Origin: Vescimonas fastidiosa
Lineage (GTDB): Bacteria; Bacillota; Clostridia; Oscillospirales; Oscillospiraceae
Length of the DNA: 64,000 nucleotides
Direction: 5' to 3'
Assembly: GCF_018326305.1 (NCBI RefSeq)
Contig: NZ_AP023415.1
Span: 372,001 to 436,000, forward strand
Part shown: positions 8,295-15,802 of the stretch, piece after piece
Numbering within the stretch: position 1 is the first letter of the stretch
How the letters are laid out: the number at the start of each line of letters is the position of its first letter
Made by a program: the position numbers and the translations under genes
The notes under the pieces: generated by a model
Told to the model about the DNA's origin: nothing
Databases searched by the model: none
Seen by the model: only the letters and a program-made list of their open reading frames with translations

Positions 8295-9926
8295 ATGGCA
8301 AAAGAAAAAAAGATTGAATTCCCAAATCCGAACTTTCAGCTCTATGAAAGGGTCGATGATGAAAAGCACATGCTCAAGTATGAGGGGAGCTATAACTTCA
8401 TGGGGGTCAAGGCGATATTCTCTGTAACTGACCAGTATCCATTCAATCTAAAGACGCCAAGCAATCGGGTAAATTGCCGTTATCGAGGGACGGCCTCCAT
8501 TCGGGACCCTCAGAGAAACGGGAAGGTGCTGCGGCTTCAGGGAGAGAAAGCTGCATGCGCTTTGAATGATTATTACATGAAGCACCCCGAGGAGAAATCG
8601 AATCCAAAGACAGATTCGGATGTGTTAAAGATTGCGGAAACCATCAATTTTAATGGCGAGTCTGCCCAGGAGCTTGCGGAATTTATCTTTTCAAAGTGTA
8701 CTAAAATGTTGGAGAAGTATCAGGATCAGCTCGTTGACTGCGTTCGCCTTCATGTCCAGCCGGCTACGATCTCGCCCGGCGAAGCAGCTTACATTTACAC
8801 GGACCAATTTCTCAACAAACGGCATGCAAAGGCAGCAGAGGAAACCCGCACCGCTATACGCAATACCATTTTCAAGTTTTTCAAGCGGATGGAAAATAAG
8901 CCCATGTCGCGGTTTACGAAGCGGGAGATCAATAAGTTTGTAACCACGGAAAACATCTCGGACAGTGCAAAAAATACGCTGTATCAGTTTTGGGGATATT
9001 GTCTGGAGAGGCATTATTGCGAAGGGGACAATCCCTTTGAACGCGCCACACCGAAGAAGTTTTCGCCTGAAGCGCAGGCGAGAAAGAGCAAGCAGAAAAG
9101 CTATCTGGCCCAGTCTGAGCGTGAGTATATTTTCCAGCGGCTGAAAGTACAGCCCAACGCCTATGCGTGTCTGGTTGCACTGGGACTTTTTTGCGGCCTG
9201 CCCATTGAGACTGCCCTGAAGCTGACTTGGGATAAAATCCATTTCGATAAAGGTGTGGGATGGATCGAGCTGATGGACACTGACCTTGACGGAGACCGCT
9301 TTACCTGTGCGACCCATAATTACTCCTTTGTGATGATGCCGCAGGCCTATGAGATCCTACATAAATATAAAGAGACGCTTGAGACGCAGGAAAAGTGCGA
9401 TATTTCCCATAAGCGGATTGCAGGCGATCCTGCTATTACGAAAGTCGCGCTGAATAAATTCGTCGAGACCCTTATGGCGCAAATGGTAGTCTTAAAAATC
9501 GGCGGTACGGCATTCCCGTCAAAAAGCGGATATTCCGTGCTGGTGGAGACCTATCGTATGATGATCGAACTGGAATGCGGTATACAGGACGATGAGGGCA
9601 CCAAGCGTTTTCTGCAGCATCGTCCCATGACGGGATTGGTAACAGACGACCATTATGTCTCCTATACGGACGCTGAGGCCCGTGACCGTCAATACATGAT
9701 TTTGAAGCGCCAGGCACCTAAAAAGAATAACTCTAAAGGCAAGATAGACCTGAAGAATGGGGATGTAAGGTATTATCCTGACAGCAATAAAGAGCGGCTT
9801 TTTGTGTGCATGGATGTTGAAATTCAGTCGGGGGAGTACTTTGCCATCGATGCCGGGTACACAATAGAGGGCAAGATCATGTCGCGTGACACAGATGATG
9901 AGGATAACAGCGAAAACGAAAATTAA
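8295..9926 (+). CDS. Tyrosine-recombinase-like protein with degenerate active site
   Basis: 543 residues; AGGAGG precedes ATG 8295, 11 bases after the previous gene. A core-binding-like region (SAKNTLYQFWGYCLERHY) is followed by a catalytic-fold signature ALGLFCGLPIETALKLTW, where the conserved Arg of GLR is Pro. Near the end, LQHRPM and DDHYVSY resemble the LGH box and the nucleophile Tyr, but the HxxR box reads as LVETYR. The protein keeps the fold but seems to have lost most catalytic residues. It may be a structural or regulatory partner of the upstream recombinase (inference). Confidence 0.65.
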   Translation: MAKEKKIEFPNPNFQLYERVDDEKHMLKYEGSYNFMGVKAIFSVTDQYPFNLKTPSNRVNCRYRGTASIRDPQRNGKVLRLQGEKAACALNDYYMKHPEEKSNPKTDSDVLKIAETINFNGESAQELAEFIFSKCTKMLEKYQDQLVDCVRLHVQPATISPGEAAYIYTDQFLNKRHAKAAEETRTAIRNTIFKFFKRMENKPMSRFTKREINKFVTTENISDSAKNTLYQFWGYCLERHYCEGDNPFERATPKKFSPEAQARKSKQKSYLAQSEREYIFQRLKVQPNAYACLVALGLFCGLPIETALKLTWDKIHFDKGVGWIELMDTDLDGDRFTCATHNYSFVMMPQAYEILHKYKETLETQEKCDISHKRIAGDPAITKVALNKFVETLMAQMVVLKIGGTAFPSKSGYSVLVETYRMMIELECGIQDDEGTKRFLQHRPMTGLVTDDHYVSYTDAEARDRQYMILKRQAPKKNNSKGKIDLKNGDVRYYPDSNKERLFVCMDVEIQSGEYFAIDAGYTIEGKIMSRDTDDEDNSENEN

Positions 9927-10017
9927 AATACATAGACGAGCAGCCGCATGAAATTTTGTGACCCCAATGAAAAAAATTTTTCTTCCAGTCCCGGATTAAC
10001 TCCTCAAAAAAGGACAG

Positions 10018-10051
10018 TTATGCACGGCGTTATGTACGCGTTATGCACAAC
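10018..10051 (+). repeat. Three tandem 11-12-bp repeats
   Basis: TTATGCACGGCG, TTATGTACGCG and TTATGCACAAC follow each other without gaps, 90 bases after the second recombinase gene. Iteron-like; possibly a recombination or binding site. The surrounding gap 9927-10196 has no gene. Confidence 0.5.
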
Positions 10052-10087
10052 TTTTTTGAAATTTTCAAGAGTCCTTCTAAAAGTGCA

Positions 10088-10123
10088 AAAAAGTTCTGAA
10101 ATCCATAGATTTCAGAACTTTTT
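10088..10123. terminator. Bidirectional terminator
   Basis: A perfect 15-bp stem (10088-10102 with 10109-10123) with A-run and T-run flanks. It serves the recombinase operon from the left and the HEPN-like gene from the right. Confidence 0.85.
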
Positions 10124-10196
10124 GGTCTGAGTGTAATTATAGGATTTCAGAAAACGCAGATATATCAATGGTTTGCTGGCAGTCGGCAAGAGGTTT

Positions 10197-10883
10197 TTAT
10201 TCTTTTTGCAATCCATCAGTGTAGCTTGCATTTATAAATTCAAACCTTGCAGCATTATTGCATATTTCTGGAGTTGTTAATATGGCATACAGTATGCGGC
10301 GCATCATCTGAATTTCATTAAATCCGATGCTATTGTAATCGTGGTCATATGCATCTCTACCCGTTTGGAGATGTACTCGATTTCTCAATTCTCGTAATTT
10401 CTTGAGTGCCGGGAAAATATTATGATCTATTGTCAGAATGTGTTTTTTCTCAATTCTTTTAATCATTGAGTCTAAATCCATTCTCATTTCATAAGGCGGT
10501 ACTTTTTTATATAATTTCGTTTCTGCTTTGATAGTTACTCCATCTGTCTCTATGGGGTTAGCTTTAAAGTTTGAGTATTCTTCCCATTCCGTTTTGTTCC
10601 AGTTTCCCGTACTTTTTAGCAAATAGACAAATAGCATTTCAGTAATGCCCATTCCTGTTATGATATATGATTTATATAGCATAGTGAGCAACACTTCTGA
10701 TAATTTGAGTTCTTTTATTTGCTTTTCAATGTACTCGATGTATTGCATACTATATGCGAAGTTGCTATTCAGTCTTTTGTTTTCTTGTGTGTCATAAGGA
10801 ATTTTGATACTCATTTTATATGACTCTACTGACTGGGGGTACCATCTGTTCCTTGCTTCATTCTTGGCGATTAAAGTTTCCAT
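10197..10883 (-). CDS. HEPN-like protein, AT-rich cargo gene
   Basis: 228 residues, all alpha by appearance. Near residues 160-180 it has KKLRELRNRVHLQTGRDAYD, a variant of the R...H motif of HEPN ribonuclease-like domains that follows a LRxLRN helix. Base composition is clearly more AT-rich than the ICE genes to the right, indicating separate acquisition. It stands alone on the minus strand beside a bidirectional terminator. HEPN proteins in such cargo positions often act in phage defence or toxin-antitoxin systems. No antitoxin partner is visible, so that role is inference. Confidence 0.5.
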   Translation of the reverse strand: METLIAKNEARNRWYPQSVESYKMSIKIPYDTQENKRLNSNFAYSMQYIEYIEKQIKELKLSEVLLTMLYKSYIITGMGITEMLFVYLLKSTGNWNKTEWEEYSNFKANPIETDGVTIKAETKLYKKVPPYEMRMDLDSMIKRIEKKHILTIDHNIFPALKKLRELRNRVHLQTGRDAYDHDYNSIGFNEIQMMRRILYAILTTPEICNNAARFEFINASYTDGLQKE

Positions 10884-11013
10884 AGGTTACCTCACATCAC
10901 ATCAAAAGTACTTATATTTAAGTATACCATATCATCATGAATTTCGCTACCCCAACGGGACAACGGGCGGCGTTTTCATATATAAAACCATGAAGGGAGG
11001 TCACTTCCACCCG

Positions 11014-11037
11014 GCCAGTCTGCGGACTGGCTTTTTT
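11014..11037 (+). terminator. Hairpin upstream of parB-like gene
   Basis: GCCAGTC, a 4-base loop, GACTGGC, then TTTTTTC. It sits 27 bases before the ParB-like start codon. It either ends a lost upstream gene or works as a leader attenuator. The switch from AT-rich cargo to GC-rich ICE sequence is near 10940. Confidence 0.75.
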
Positions 11038-11063
11038 CATGCCACGAAAAAGGAGGTTTGCAA

Positions 11064-12530
11064 ATGGCAGATGATAAGAAAAACATTCCCGAGGCAGCCC
11101 CGCCCACCGAGGCTCCCACTCCTGCGGTAGAAAATGCCGCCGTGCTGGAGCAGCCCTCTCCCGGGCCTGCGCTGACCGACGCAGAGGCGGTCATGCTGGA
11201 GCATGAGGGGCAGGCGGCGCTCTTTGAAATGGGCGAGGCCGTGCCTGATCCCGCTGACGCTGTTACCCACGCCGAGGTGGAGGAGCCTGCCGCTCCCGAA
11301 GCTCACAAGGCCGAAAAGGAACAGGAGCAGCCGCCCACTCCCGACAAGGACGATCCCGCCCCGGCACATTCCGGCAAGGTGGTGGATTTCGCCGCTGCCC
11401 GTGACGAGGCGGCCAAGGAGGAGAAAAAGGCGGTCAAGCAGAAGCCGCCCACCGAAAAGGACAAGCCTGCCAAACCCGGCAGAGGCCGTCCGCCCAAGGA
11501 GGGCAAGGCCGCTCCCGATAAGCCTAAGCCGCCCAAACCTTGGGACAAAAAGTCCCAAAGCAAGCCCGCCCCGGAGAAGCCTGCCGTGGATAAGGGCGGC
11601 GCTCCCGTTGGTGCGGAGGCCACGCCGGAGCCGTCTGCGCCCCGTGACGCCACCCGCGCCGAAAAAGAGGAGATCGTCTATCTCAATCTGTCTGACCTGC
11701 ACCCGTTCAAAAATCATCCCTTTGGTGTCCGGGACGATGCGGAGATGCAGGGGCTTGTGGAGTCGGTCAAGGCGGCGGGCGTCAATCAGCCCGCGCTGGT
11801 GCGTCCCCGTGAGGATGGCGGCTATGAGATCATCGCAGGCCACCGCCGCCAGAGGGCAAGTGAACTTGCCGGATTTGCGAATATGCCGTGTATCGTCCGC
11901 AACATGACGGACGATGAAGCCATCCTCGCCATGACGGATGACAACCTCCGTCACCGTGAGCGTATTTTGCCCACGGAAAAGGCGCAGTCGCTCAAAATGC
12001 AGGTGGAGGCCATCAAGCACCAAGGCTCCCGCCCCGGTGAAGAGGACAAGGACGCCGGAAAACGCTCCACGCAGGTCGTGGGAGATCGCAACGGCATGAA
12101 CTACAAGCAGGTGCAGCGGTATATCCGCCTGACCGAGCTTGTGCCGGATTTGCAGAAAATGGTGGACGAGAAAAAACTGGCGTTCACCCCGGCGGTGGAA
12201 ATCTCATTCATCCGCCCGAAGCATCAGAAATATATCGCCGTGTCCATTGAGGGGCAGCAGTCCTCGCCATCGCTGTCGCAGGCGCAGAAAATGCGGGAGC
12301 TGGACAAGGACGGCAAGCTCAACGGCGATGTAATCGACGGTATTCTGTCGCAGGAGAAAAAGGAGGTAGACAAGGTGATCATCAATAGTGCGGAACTGGA
12401 AAAGTATTTCGGCAAGGATAAGTCCCCGAGGGAAATGAAAGACAAGATCATTTCTCTGCTGGATGACTGGAAAGCCAAGCAGCCGCCCGAGCTGGGCAAG
12501 CCCGAAAAGAAAACGGATCTTGAAAAGTGA
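11064..12530 (+). CDS. parB: ParB/RepB/Spo0J-family partition protein of the ICE
   Basis: 488 residues; start ATG 11064 with AAGGAGG eight bases upstream. Residues ~1-195 are a low-complexity Pro/Lys/Glu/Ala-rich arm. The ParB core follows: the CTP-binding motif region IIAGHRRQRASELAG, then NLRHRERILPTEKA, and a helix-turn-helix region (GMNYKQVQRYIRLTELVPDL). ParB proteins load on parS sites and spread using CTP. A palindromic site family is scattered through this element, and one copy lies inside this gene (11538-11560). A ParA partner would be expected upstream but is not in the window. The long acidic/basic arm is unusual for chromosomal ParB. Confidence 0.9.
   Translation: MADDKKNIPEAAPPTEAPTPAVENAAVLEQPSPGPALTDAEAVMLEHEGQAALFEMGEAVPDPADAVTHAEVEEPAAPEAHKAEKEQEQPPTPDKDDPAPAHSGKVVDFAAARDEAAKEEKKAVKQKPPTEKDKPAKPGRGRPPKEGKAAPDKPKPPKPWDKKSQSKPAPEKPAVDKGGAPVGAEATPEPSAPRDATRAEKEEIVYLNLSDLHPFKNHPFGVRDDAEMQGLVESVKAAGVNQPALVRPREDGGYEIIAGHRRQRASELAGFANMPCIVRNMTDDEAILAMTDDNLRHRERILPTEKAQSLKMQVEAIKHQGSRPGEEDKDAGKRSTQVVGDRNGMNYKQVQRYIRLTELVPDLQKMVDEKKLAFTPAVEISFIRPKHQKYIAVSIEGQQSSPSLSQAQKMRELDKDGKLNGDVIDGILSQEKKEVDKVIINSAELEKYFGKDKSPREMKDKIISLLDDWKAKQPPELGKPEKKTDLEK
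11538..11560. repeat. ICE palindrome site 1
   Basis: 23-bp site with arms CCTTGGGACA and AGTCCCAAAG around AAA. It lies inside the parB-like coding region (KPWDKKSQ). Two bases differ from the consensus CTTTGGGACA/TGTCCCAAAG. Confidence 0.75.
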
Positions 12531-12553
12531 CCTTGGGACTTTTTGCCCCGAGG
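12531..12553. repeat. ICE palindrome site 2
   Basis: Arms CCTTGGGACT and TGCCCCGAGG around TTT, beginning at the base after the parB-like stop codon. It is the most diverged copy together with site 11. Confidence 0.65.
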
Positions 12554-12808
12554 TCTTTCGTTTCCCCGGATGGCTCTTGTGGTTATATCCCCCGTCGCCG
12601 CCCGTATTCCAGCATGGCCGAGAGCGGGCTGTCAAGGGTGCATCGCACCGCCGTTTTCGGCGGCCAGCCCTTGACCGTCTGTCCCGGCTATGCTTTTTCT
12701 CCGGCAAGCGGCGGGGGTATATCCTCCAGAGCCGCCCCCTTTCCCAAGAATGGGAAAGGGCGTGGGGTTTGGGTTGATCTACTACATTATAAATTGGAGG
12801 TTTTTACA
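12554..12808 (+). other. Structured non-coding gap
   Basis: No convincing gene. At 12631-12675 an outer stem (GTCAAGGG with CCCTTGAC) encloses two smaller hairpins (GGTGC/GCACC and CCGCCG/CGGCGG), a possible three-way junction. A further hairpin is built on CCCTTTCCCA/TGGGAAAGGG near 12740-12763. It could be a structured RNA leader for the next gene or a protein-binding region. Confidence 0.4.
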
Positions 12809-13150
12809 ATGAAACGACCCCTCGCATATATTACTGCCGCATGGTGCGGCAGCGACCACGAAAACACAAAGCTGGCGGCGCAGTATTGCCGCACGGTGTA
12901 TGAGGCGGGCTTTTCGCCCATCTGCCCGACGCTCTATCAGCCCCTTTTCCTCAATGACGCCGTTCCCGAGGAGCATAAGAGCGGCATCGACATGGGGCGC
13001 GACCTGCTCCGCCGTTCTCATGTGCTGATGGTGTGCGGTCATACCGTCACCGAGGCCATGAAGAACGACATCGCCGTTGCCCAGCGGCTCGGGATCACCG
13101 CCACCACCCTTGAGGGCATTTTGACCGTCAAGGGGCAGGGGCGCAGATAA
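12809..13150 (+). CDS. DUF4406/nucleoside deoxyribosyltransferase-like small protein
   Basis: 113 residues from ATG 12809 (GGAGG upstream), starting MKRPLAYITAAWCG. The Rossmann-like pattern YITAAW...GRDLLRRSHVLMVCG resembles the DUF4406 / nucleoside 2-deoxyribosyltransferase-like fold common in phages and conjugative elements. The cytosine methyltransferase gene follows one base after its stop. No catalytic role is proven for these small versions; a nucleotide-related accessory function is inference. Confidence 0.65.
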   Translation: MKRPLAYITAAWCGSDHENTKLAAQYCRTVYEAGFSPICPTLYQPLFLNDAVPEEHKSGIDMGRDLLRRSHVLMVCGHTVTEAMKNDIAVAQRLGITATTLEGILTVKGQGRR

Positions 13151-13151
13151 G

Positions 13152-14237
13152 ATGACGGCGCTCCGGCTGGGGAGCCTGTTTGACGGGATCGGCGTGTTCC
13201 CGCTGGCGGCGGTGCGCTGCGGCATTGAGCCGGTATGGGCAAGCGAGATTGAAAAAGCCCCTATCTCCATCACCAAGCGCCACTTTCCCGATATGGCGCA
13301 CTTGGGGGATGTGACAAAGCTGGACGGGCGGGAGATCCCGCCCGTCCATATCATCACCTTTGGCTCACCATGTCAAAATCTCTCGCAGATCGGCAACCGC
13401 AAAGGGCTTGCGGGAGAAAAGTCCAGCCTGTTTTTTCAAGCCATCCGCATTATCCGTGAAATGAGGGAGGCGACAAATGGTCTATTTCCAGCAATCGCTG
13501 TTTGGGAAAATGTCATGGGAGCGTTTTCATCAAATGACCGGATGGATTTTAGAGCCGTCCTATCCGCTTTCACAGACACCGATGTTTCAATGCCTGCTTC
13601 TGGAAGATGGGCAGGAGCCGGAATGGTGCGAGGGCGAACGCCTGACCTCTGTTGGCGGCTCATGGACGCCCAGCATTGGGCAAGCCCCCGGCTGGCACGA
13701 CGGCAGCGCATCTTTCTTGTGGCAGACTTTGGAGGACGGCGCTCCCACGAAATACTTTTTAAGCCCCGCACAATGCAGTCACTTTCTGCATCTGGCAGAG
13801 ATAGCGGGCTGCCCGCCGCCTGCGGAGATCGAGGCTCTTTTATTGAAGCAGGGCGGCGCGTACCAATTACCCGACCCTTTCAATGCTTCCGTATGCGGGC
13901 CTCCGCCAAGGAGCGGACGGAAACAGCGTTCCGAAACAGCTTCGGATTGCCAACTGACCCTTTTCCCACTCTGTTAGCGGGCGGCATTTCGCCCTTTGCC
14001 TTTTGGTACGAGGACGATCCCGCCGGGGGCTGCGTCCGCTTTCCCACGGAAACGGAATGTGAACGGCTCATGGGGCTGCCGGAGGGCTGGACAAGGTACG
14101 GCGCGGATGGCGAGGAAATCCTATCCTCCCATCGCTACCGGGCGTTGGGAAACGCCATCGCGCTGCCCTGTGCCGAGTACATCATGGCGGGGATCGCGGA
14201 GGCGCTGACAAAAGGAGGTGCAAATGACGGTATTTGA
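13152..14237 (+). CDS. C5-cytosine DNA methyltransferase
   Basis: 361 residues. Motif I FDGIGVFPLA for AdoMet, motif IV with the catalytic Cys in GSPCQNLS, motif VI WENVMGAFSS, motif VIII RRQRIFLVADF and motif X GNAIALPCAEY are all present in order, so it should be active. The target-recognition region lies between about residues 190 and 290. In an ICE it would protect transferred DNA against host restriction, next to ArdA. A second long frame with its own ribosome site lies inside the gene (13477-13977). The 3' end overlaps ardA by 14 bases. Confidence 0.92.
   Translation: MTALRLGSLFDGIGVFPLAAVRCGIEPVWASEIEKAPISITKRHFPDMAHLGDVTKLDGREIPPVHIITFGSPCQNLSQIGNRKGLAGEKSSLFFQAIRIIREMREATNGLFPAIAVWENVMGAFSSNDRMDFRAVLSAFTDTDVSMPASGRWAGAGMVRGRTPDLCWRLMDAQHWASPRLARRQRIFLVADFGGRRSHEILFKPRTMQSLSASGRDSGLPAACGDRGSFIEAGRRVPITRPFQCFRMRASAKERTETAFRNSFGLPTDPFPTLLAGGISPFAFWYEDDPAGGCVRFPTETECERLMGLPEGWTRYGADGEEILSSHRYRALGNAIALPCAEYIMAGIAEALTKGGANDGI
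13477..13977 (+). CDS. Overlapping reading frame nested in the methyltransferase gene
   Basis: 166 codons in another frame, fully inside the cytosine methyltransferase gene. ATG 13477 has GAGGGAGG six bases upstream, as good as any start in the operon. The product (starting MVYFQQSLFGKMSWERFH; later APTKYFLSPAQCSHFLHLAE) has ordinary amino-acid composition. Similar KYFLSP-type frames exist inside homologous phage and ICE methyltransferase genes (from memory). Part of that similarity is forced by conservation of the methyltransferase. Whether the protein is made is unknown. Confidence 0.4.
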   Translation: MVYFQQSLFGKMSWERFHQMTGWILEPSYPLSQTPMFQCLLLEDGQEPEWCEGERLTSVGGSWTPSIGQAPGWHDGSASFLWQTLEDGAPTKYFLSPAQCSHFLHLAEIAGCPPPAEIEALLLKQGGAYQLPDPFNASVCGPPPRSGRKQRSETASDCQLTLFPLC

Positions 14238-14931
14238 AGCCTACATCACCAACCTCGGCAAATACGCCGAGGGGCAGCTTGTGGGCGAAACGCTGAAATT
14301 TCCGGCCACCACGGAGGAGGTGCAATCGCGTCTAAAGAACATCGGCGTGGACGGTGTGCGGTATGAGGAATTTTTCATCACCGCCTTTGACGGCGATGTG
14401 ATGGGCTTATACGATTATCTCACCGAGTATGAAAACTTGGACGAGCTGAACCATTTGGCACATCTCATTTCCGAGCTGGACAGCGACGAGATCGAAACGT
14501 TGGAGGCTACGCTCAACAAGGGCGACCATACTTCCAGCGTGGCAGACATCATCAATCTCGTTCACAATCTGGACTGCTACGAGCTGCACCCCGGCGTGAC
14601 CGACGATGAAACGCTGGGGCGCATCTATGTGGAGGACATGGAACTGTTGGATGTGCCGGACAATGTGCTGCCCTACTTCGATTTTGAAGCCTACGGGCGG
14701 GATATGCGGATCAACGAGGGCGGCCACTTCGCCCCCACAGGCTATCTGACCCGCAGCGGCGACTTCAAGGAGGTGTACCATGGGATCGAGGACATTCCCG
14801 CCGAACACCGTATTTTTGCGTACCCAAAGTTGAATATCCGGGAGCAGATGGCGGCCTACAAGGAGGTCATAGACCGTTCCTCTTTGGAGGGCAAACGCCT
14901 GCACCCGAGAAAGGAGCATGATGACCGCTGA
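14224..14931 (+). CDS. ardA: Antirestriction protein ArdA
   Basis: 235 residues; start ATG 14224 after AAAGGAGG. The opening VFEAYITNLGKYAEGQLVGE and the very acidic body (DELNHLAHLISELDSDEIE) are typical of ArdA. ArdA is an elongated DNA-mimic dimer that blocks type I restriction enzymes during entry of conjugative DNA. It overlaps the methyltransferase gene, so the two are likely co-translated. A palindrome site follows its stop immediately. It lies about 9 kb from the broken type I RM locus, but there is no sequence sign that the two are linked. Confidence 0.93.
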   Translation: MTVFEAYITNLGKYAEGQLVGETLKFPATTEEVQSRLKNIGVDGVRYEEFFITAFDGDVMGLYDYLTEYENLDELNHLAHLISELDSDEIETLEATLNKGDHTSSVADIINLVHNLDCYELHPGVTDDETLGRIYVEDMELLDVPDNVLPYFDFEAYGRDMRINEGGHFAPTGYLTRSGDFKEVYHGIEDIPAEHRIFAYPKLNIREQMAAYKEVIDRSSLEGKRLHPRKEHDDR

Positions 14932-14954
14932 CCTTGGGACATTTTGTCCCGAGG
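14932..14954. repeat. ICE palindrome site 3
   Basis: Arms CCTTGGGACA and TGTCCCGAGG around TTT, directly after the ardA stop codon and before the pcfB-like gene. Confidence 0.8.
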
Positions 14955-14986
14955 TTATATTTCTATCAGAGAGGAGGCGATGACGG

Positions 14987-15460
14987 CTGGTAGACGAGGA
15001 TATTTCCCGGCGCACGATTGCCGTATCGGTGAAAGCGTCGAAGCTGACCGCCCGGGGGCTTGCCTATGTTGTCCGGGCGGTGGGGCGCAAGATCGTCAAG
15101 GCGCACCGGGCAAAGCAGACACCTCACGGCAAGCAGACCGTGAAAAAGCTCATGGCGCACGGCACATCCACCAGCAGCCTTGAGCTGTCCGGGGACACGA
15201 AGCTCTTTGACCGGGTAGCCCGGAAGTGGAATGTGGACTATGCCTTTTATCAGACCGAACCGGGAAAATACCTGCTGTTCTTCAAGTCCGGGCAGGCGGA
15301 CGCTATGACCGCCTGTTTTTCGGAATACTCCCGCAAGGTGCTGGATAAGCCCAAGTCCCGCCAGCCCACGATCCCCAAACAGATGAAGCAGGCGGAACAG
15401 CAGCTTGCCAAGGAAAAGCCGCCCAAGGAGCATATCAAGGAGGTGTCGCATGACAGATAA
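14987..15460 (+). CDS. PcfB-like (DUF3801) conjugation protein
   Basis: The coding pattern (VDEDISRRTIAVSVKASKLT) extends back beyond the GTG at 15029 to a TGA at 14981, so the natural start is probably CTG 14987, nine bases after GAGGAGG. PcfB family proteins are accessory to the VirD4 coupling protein and help recruit the relaxosome, and the coupling-protein gene does follow directly. The C-terminus is Lys/Pro/Gln-rich. The absence of ATG is odd; the GTG at 15029 would remove a conserved part. Confidence 0.75.
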   Translation: MVDEDISRRTIAVSVKASKLTARGLAYVVRAVGRKIVKAHRAKQTPHGKQTVKKLMAHGTSTSSLELSGDTKLFDRVARKWNVDYAFYQTEPGKYLLFFKSGQADAMTACFSEYSRKVLDKPKSRQPTIPKQMKQAEQQLAKEKPPKEHIKEVSHDR

Positions 15461-15755
15461 ACTCCGTAAATATGTGCTGCCCAACATTCCCTATGTGTTC
15501 ATCGGCTGGGCGTTCCTCAAGCTGGGGACGGCGTACCGTCTGGCAGCTGGCGGCGATTTTGACCATAAGCTGCTGGGGCTGGGACAGACCATCGGCGTGG
15601 CCTTTGCCGACTTTGCCCCCGGCCTTGCCCCCTTTGACTGGCTGGTGGGCATTGTGGGGGCGGTGGCGTTCCGCCTGCCGATCTACTTCAAAAGCAAGAA
15701 CGCCAAGAAGTTTCGCCGGGATGCGGAGTACGGCAGCGCCCGCTGGAGTGCATAA
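15450..15755 (+). pseudogene. VirD4/TraG-type coupling protein, N-terminal fragment
   Basis: 101 codons from ATG 15450 (overlapping pcfB). Two N-terminal membrane segments and FKSKNAKKFRRDAEYGSARW, the sequence that normally runs into the Walker A domain of Firmicutes VirD4 proteins (~600 residues). Here it stops after SA. The ATPase domain is missing, replaced by the serine-recombinase insertion. Without a coupling protein from elsewhere, conjugative export of this element should fail. Confidence 0.85.
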
Positions 15756-15802
15756 TTTTAAGTGTAAATGACACATACATGGACGCACAGGAGGTTATGC
15801 AC

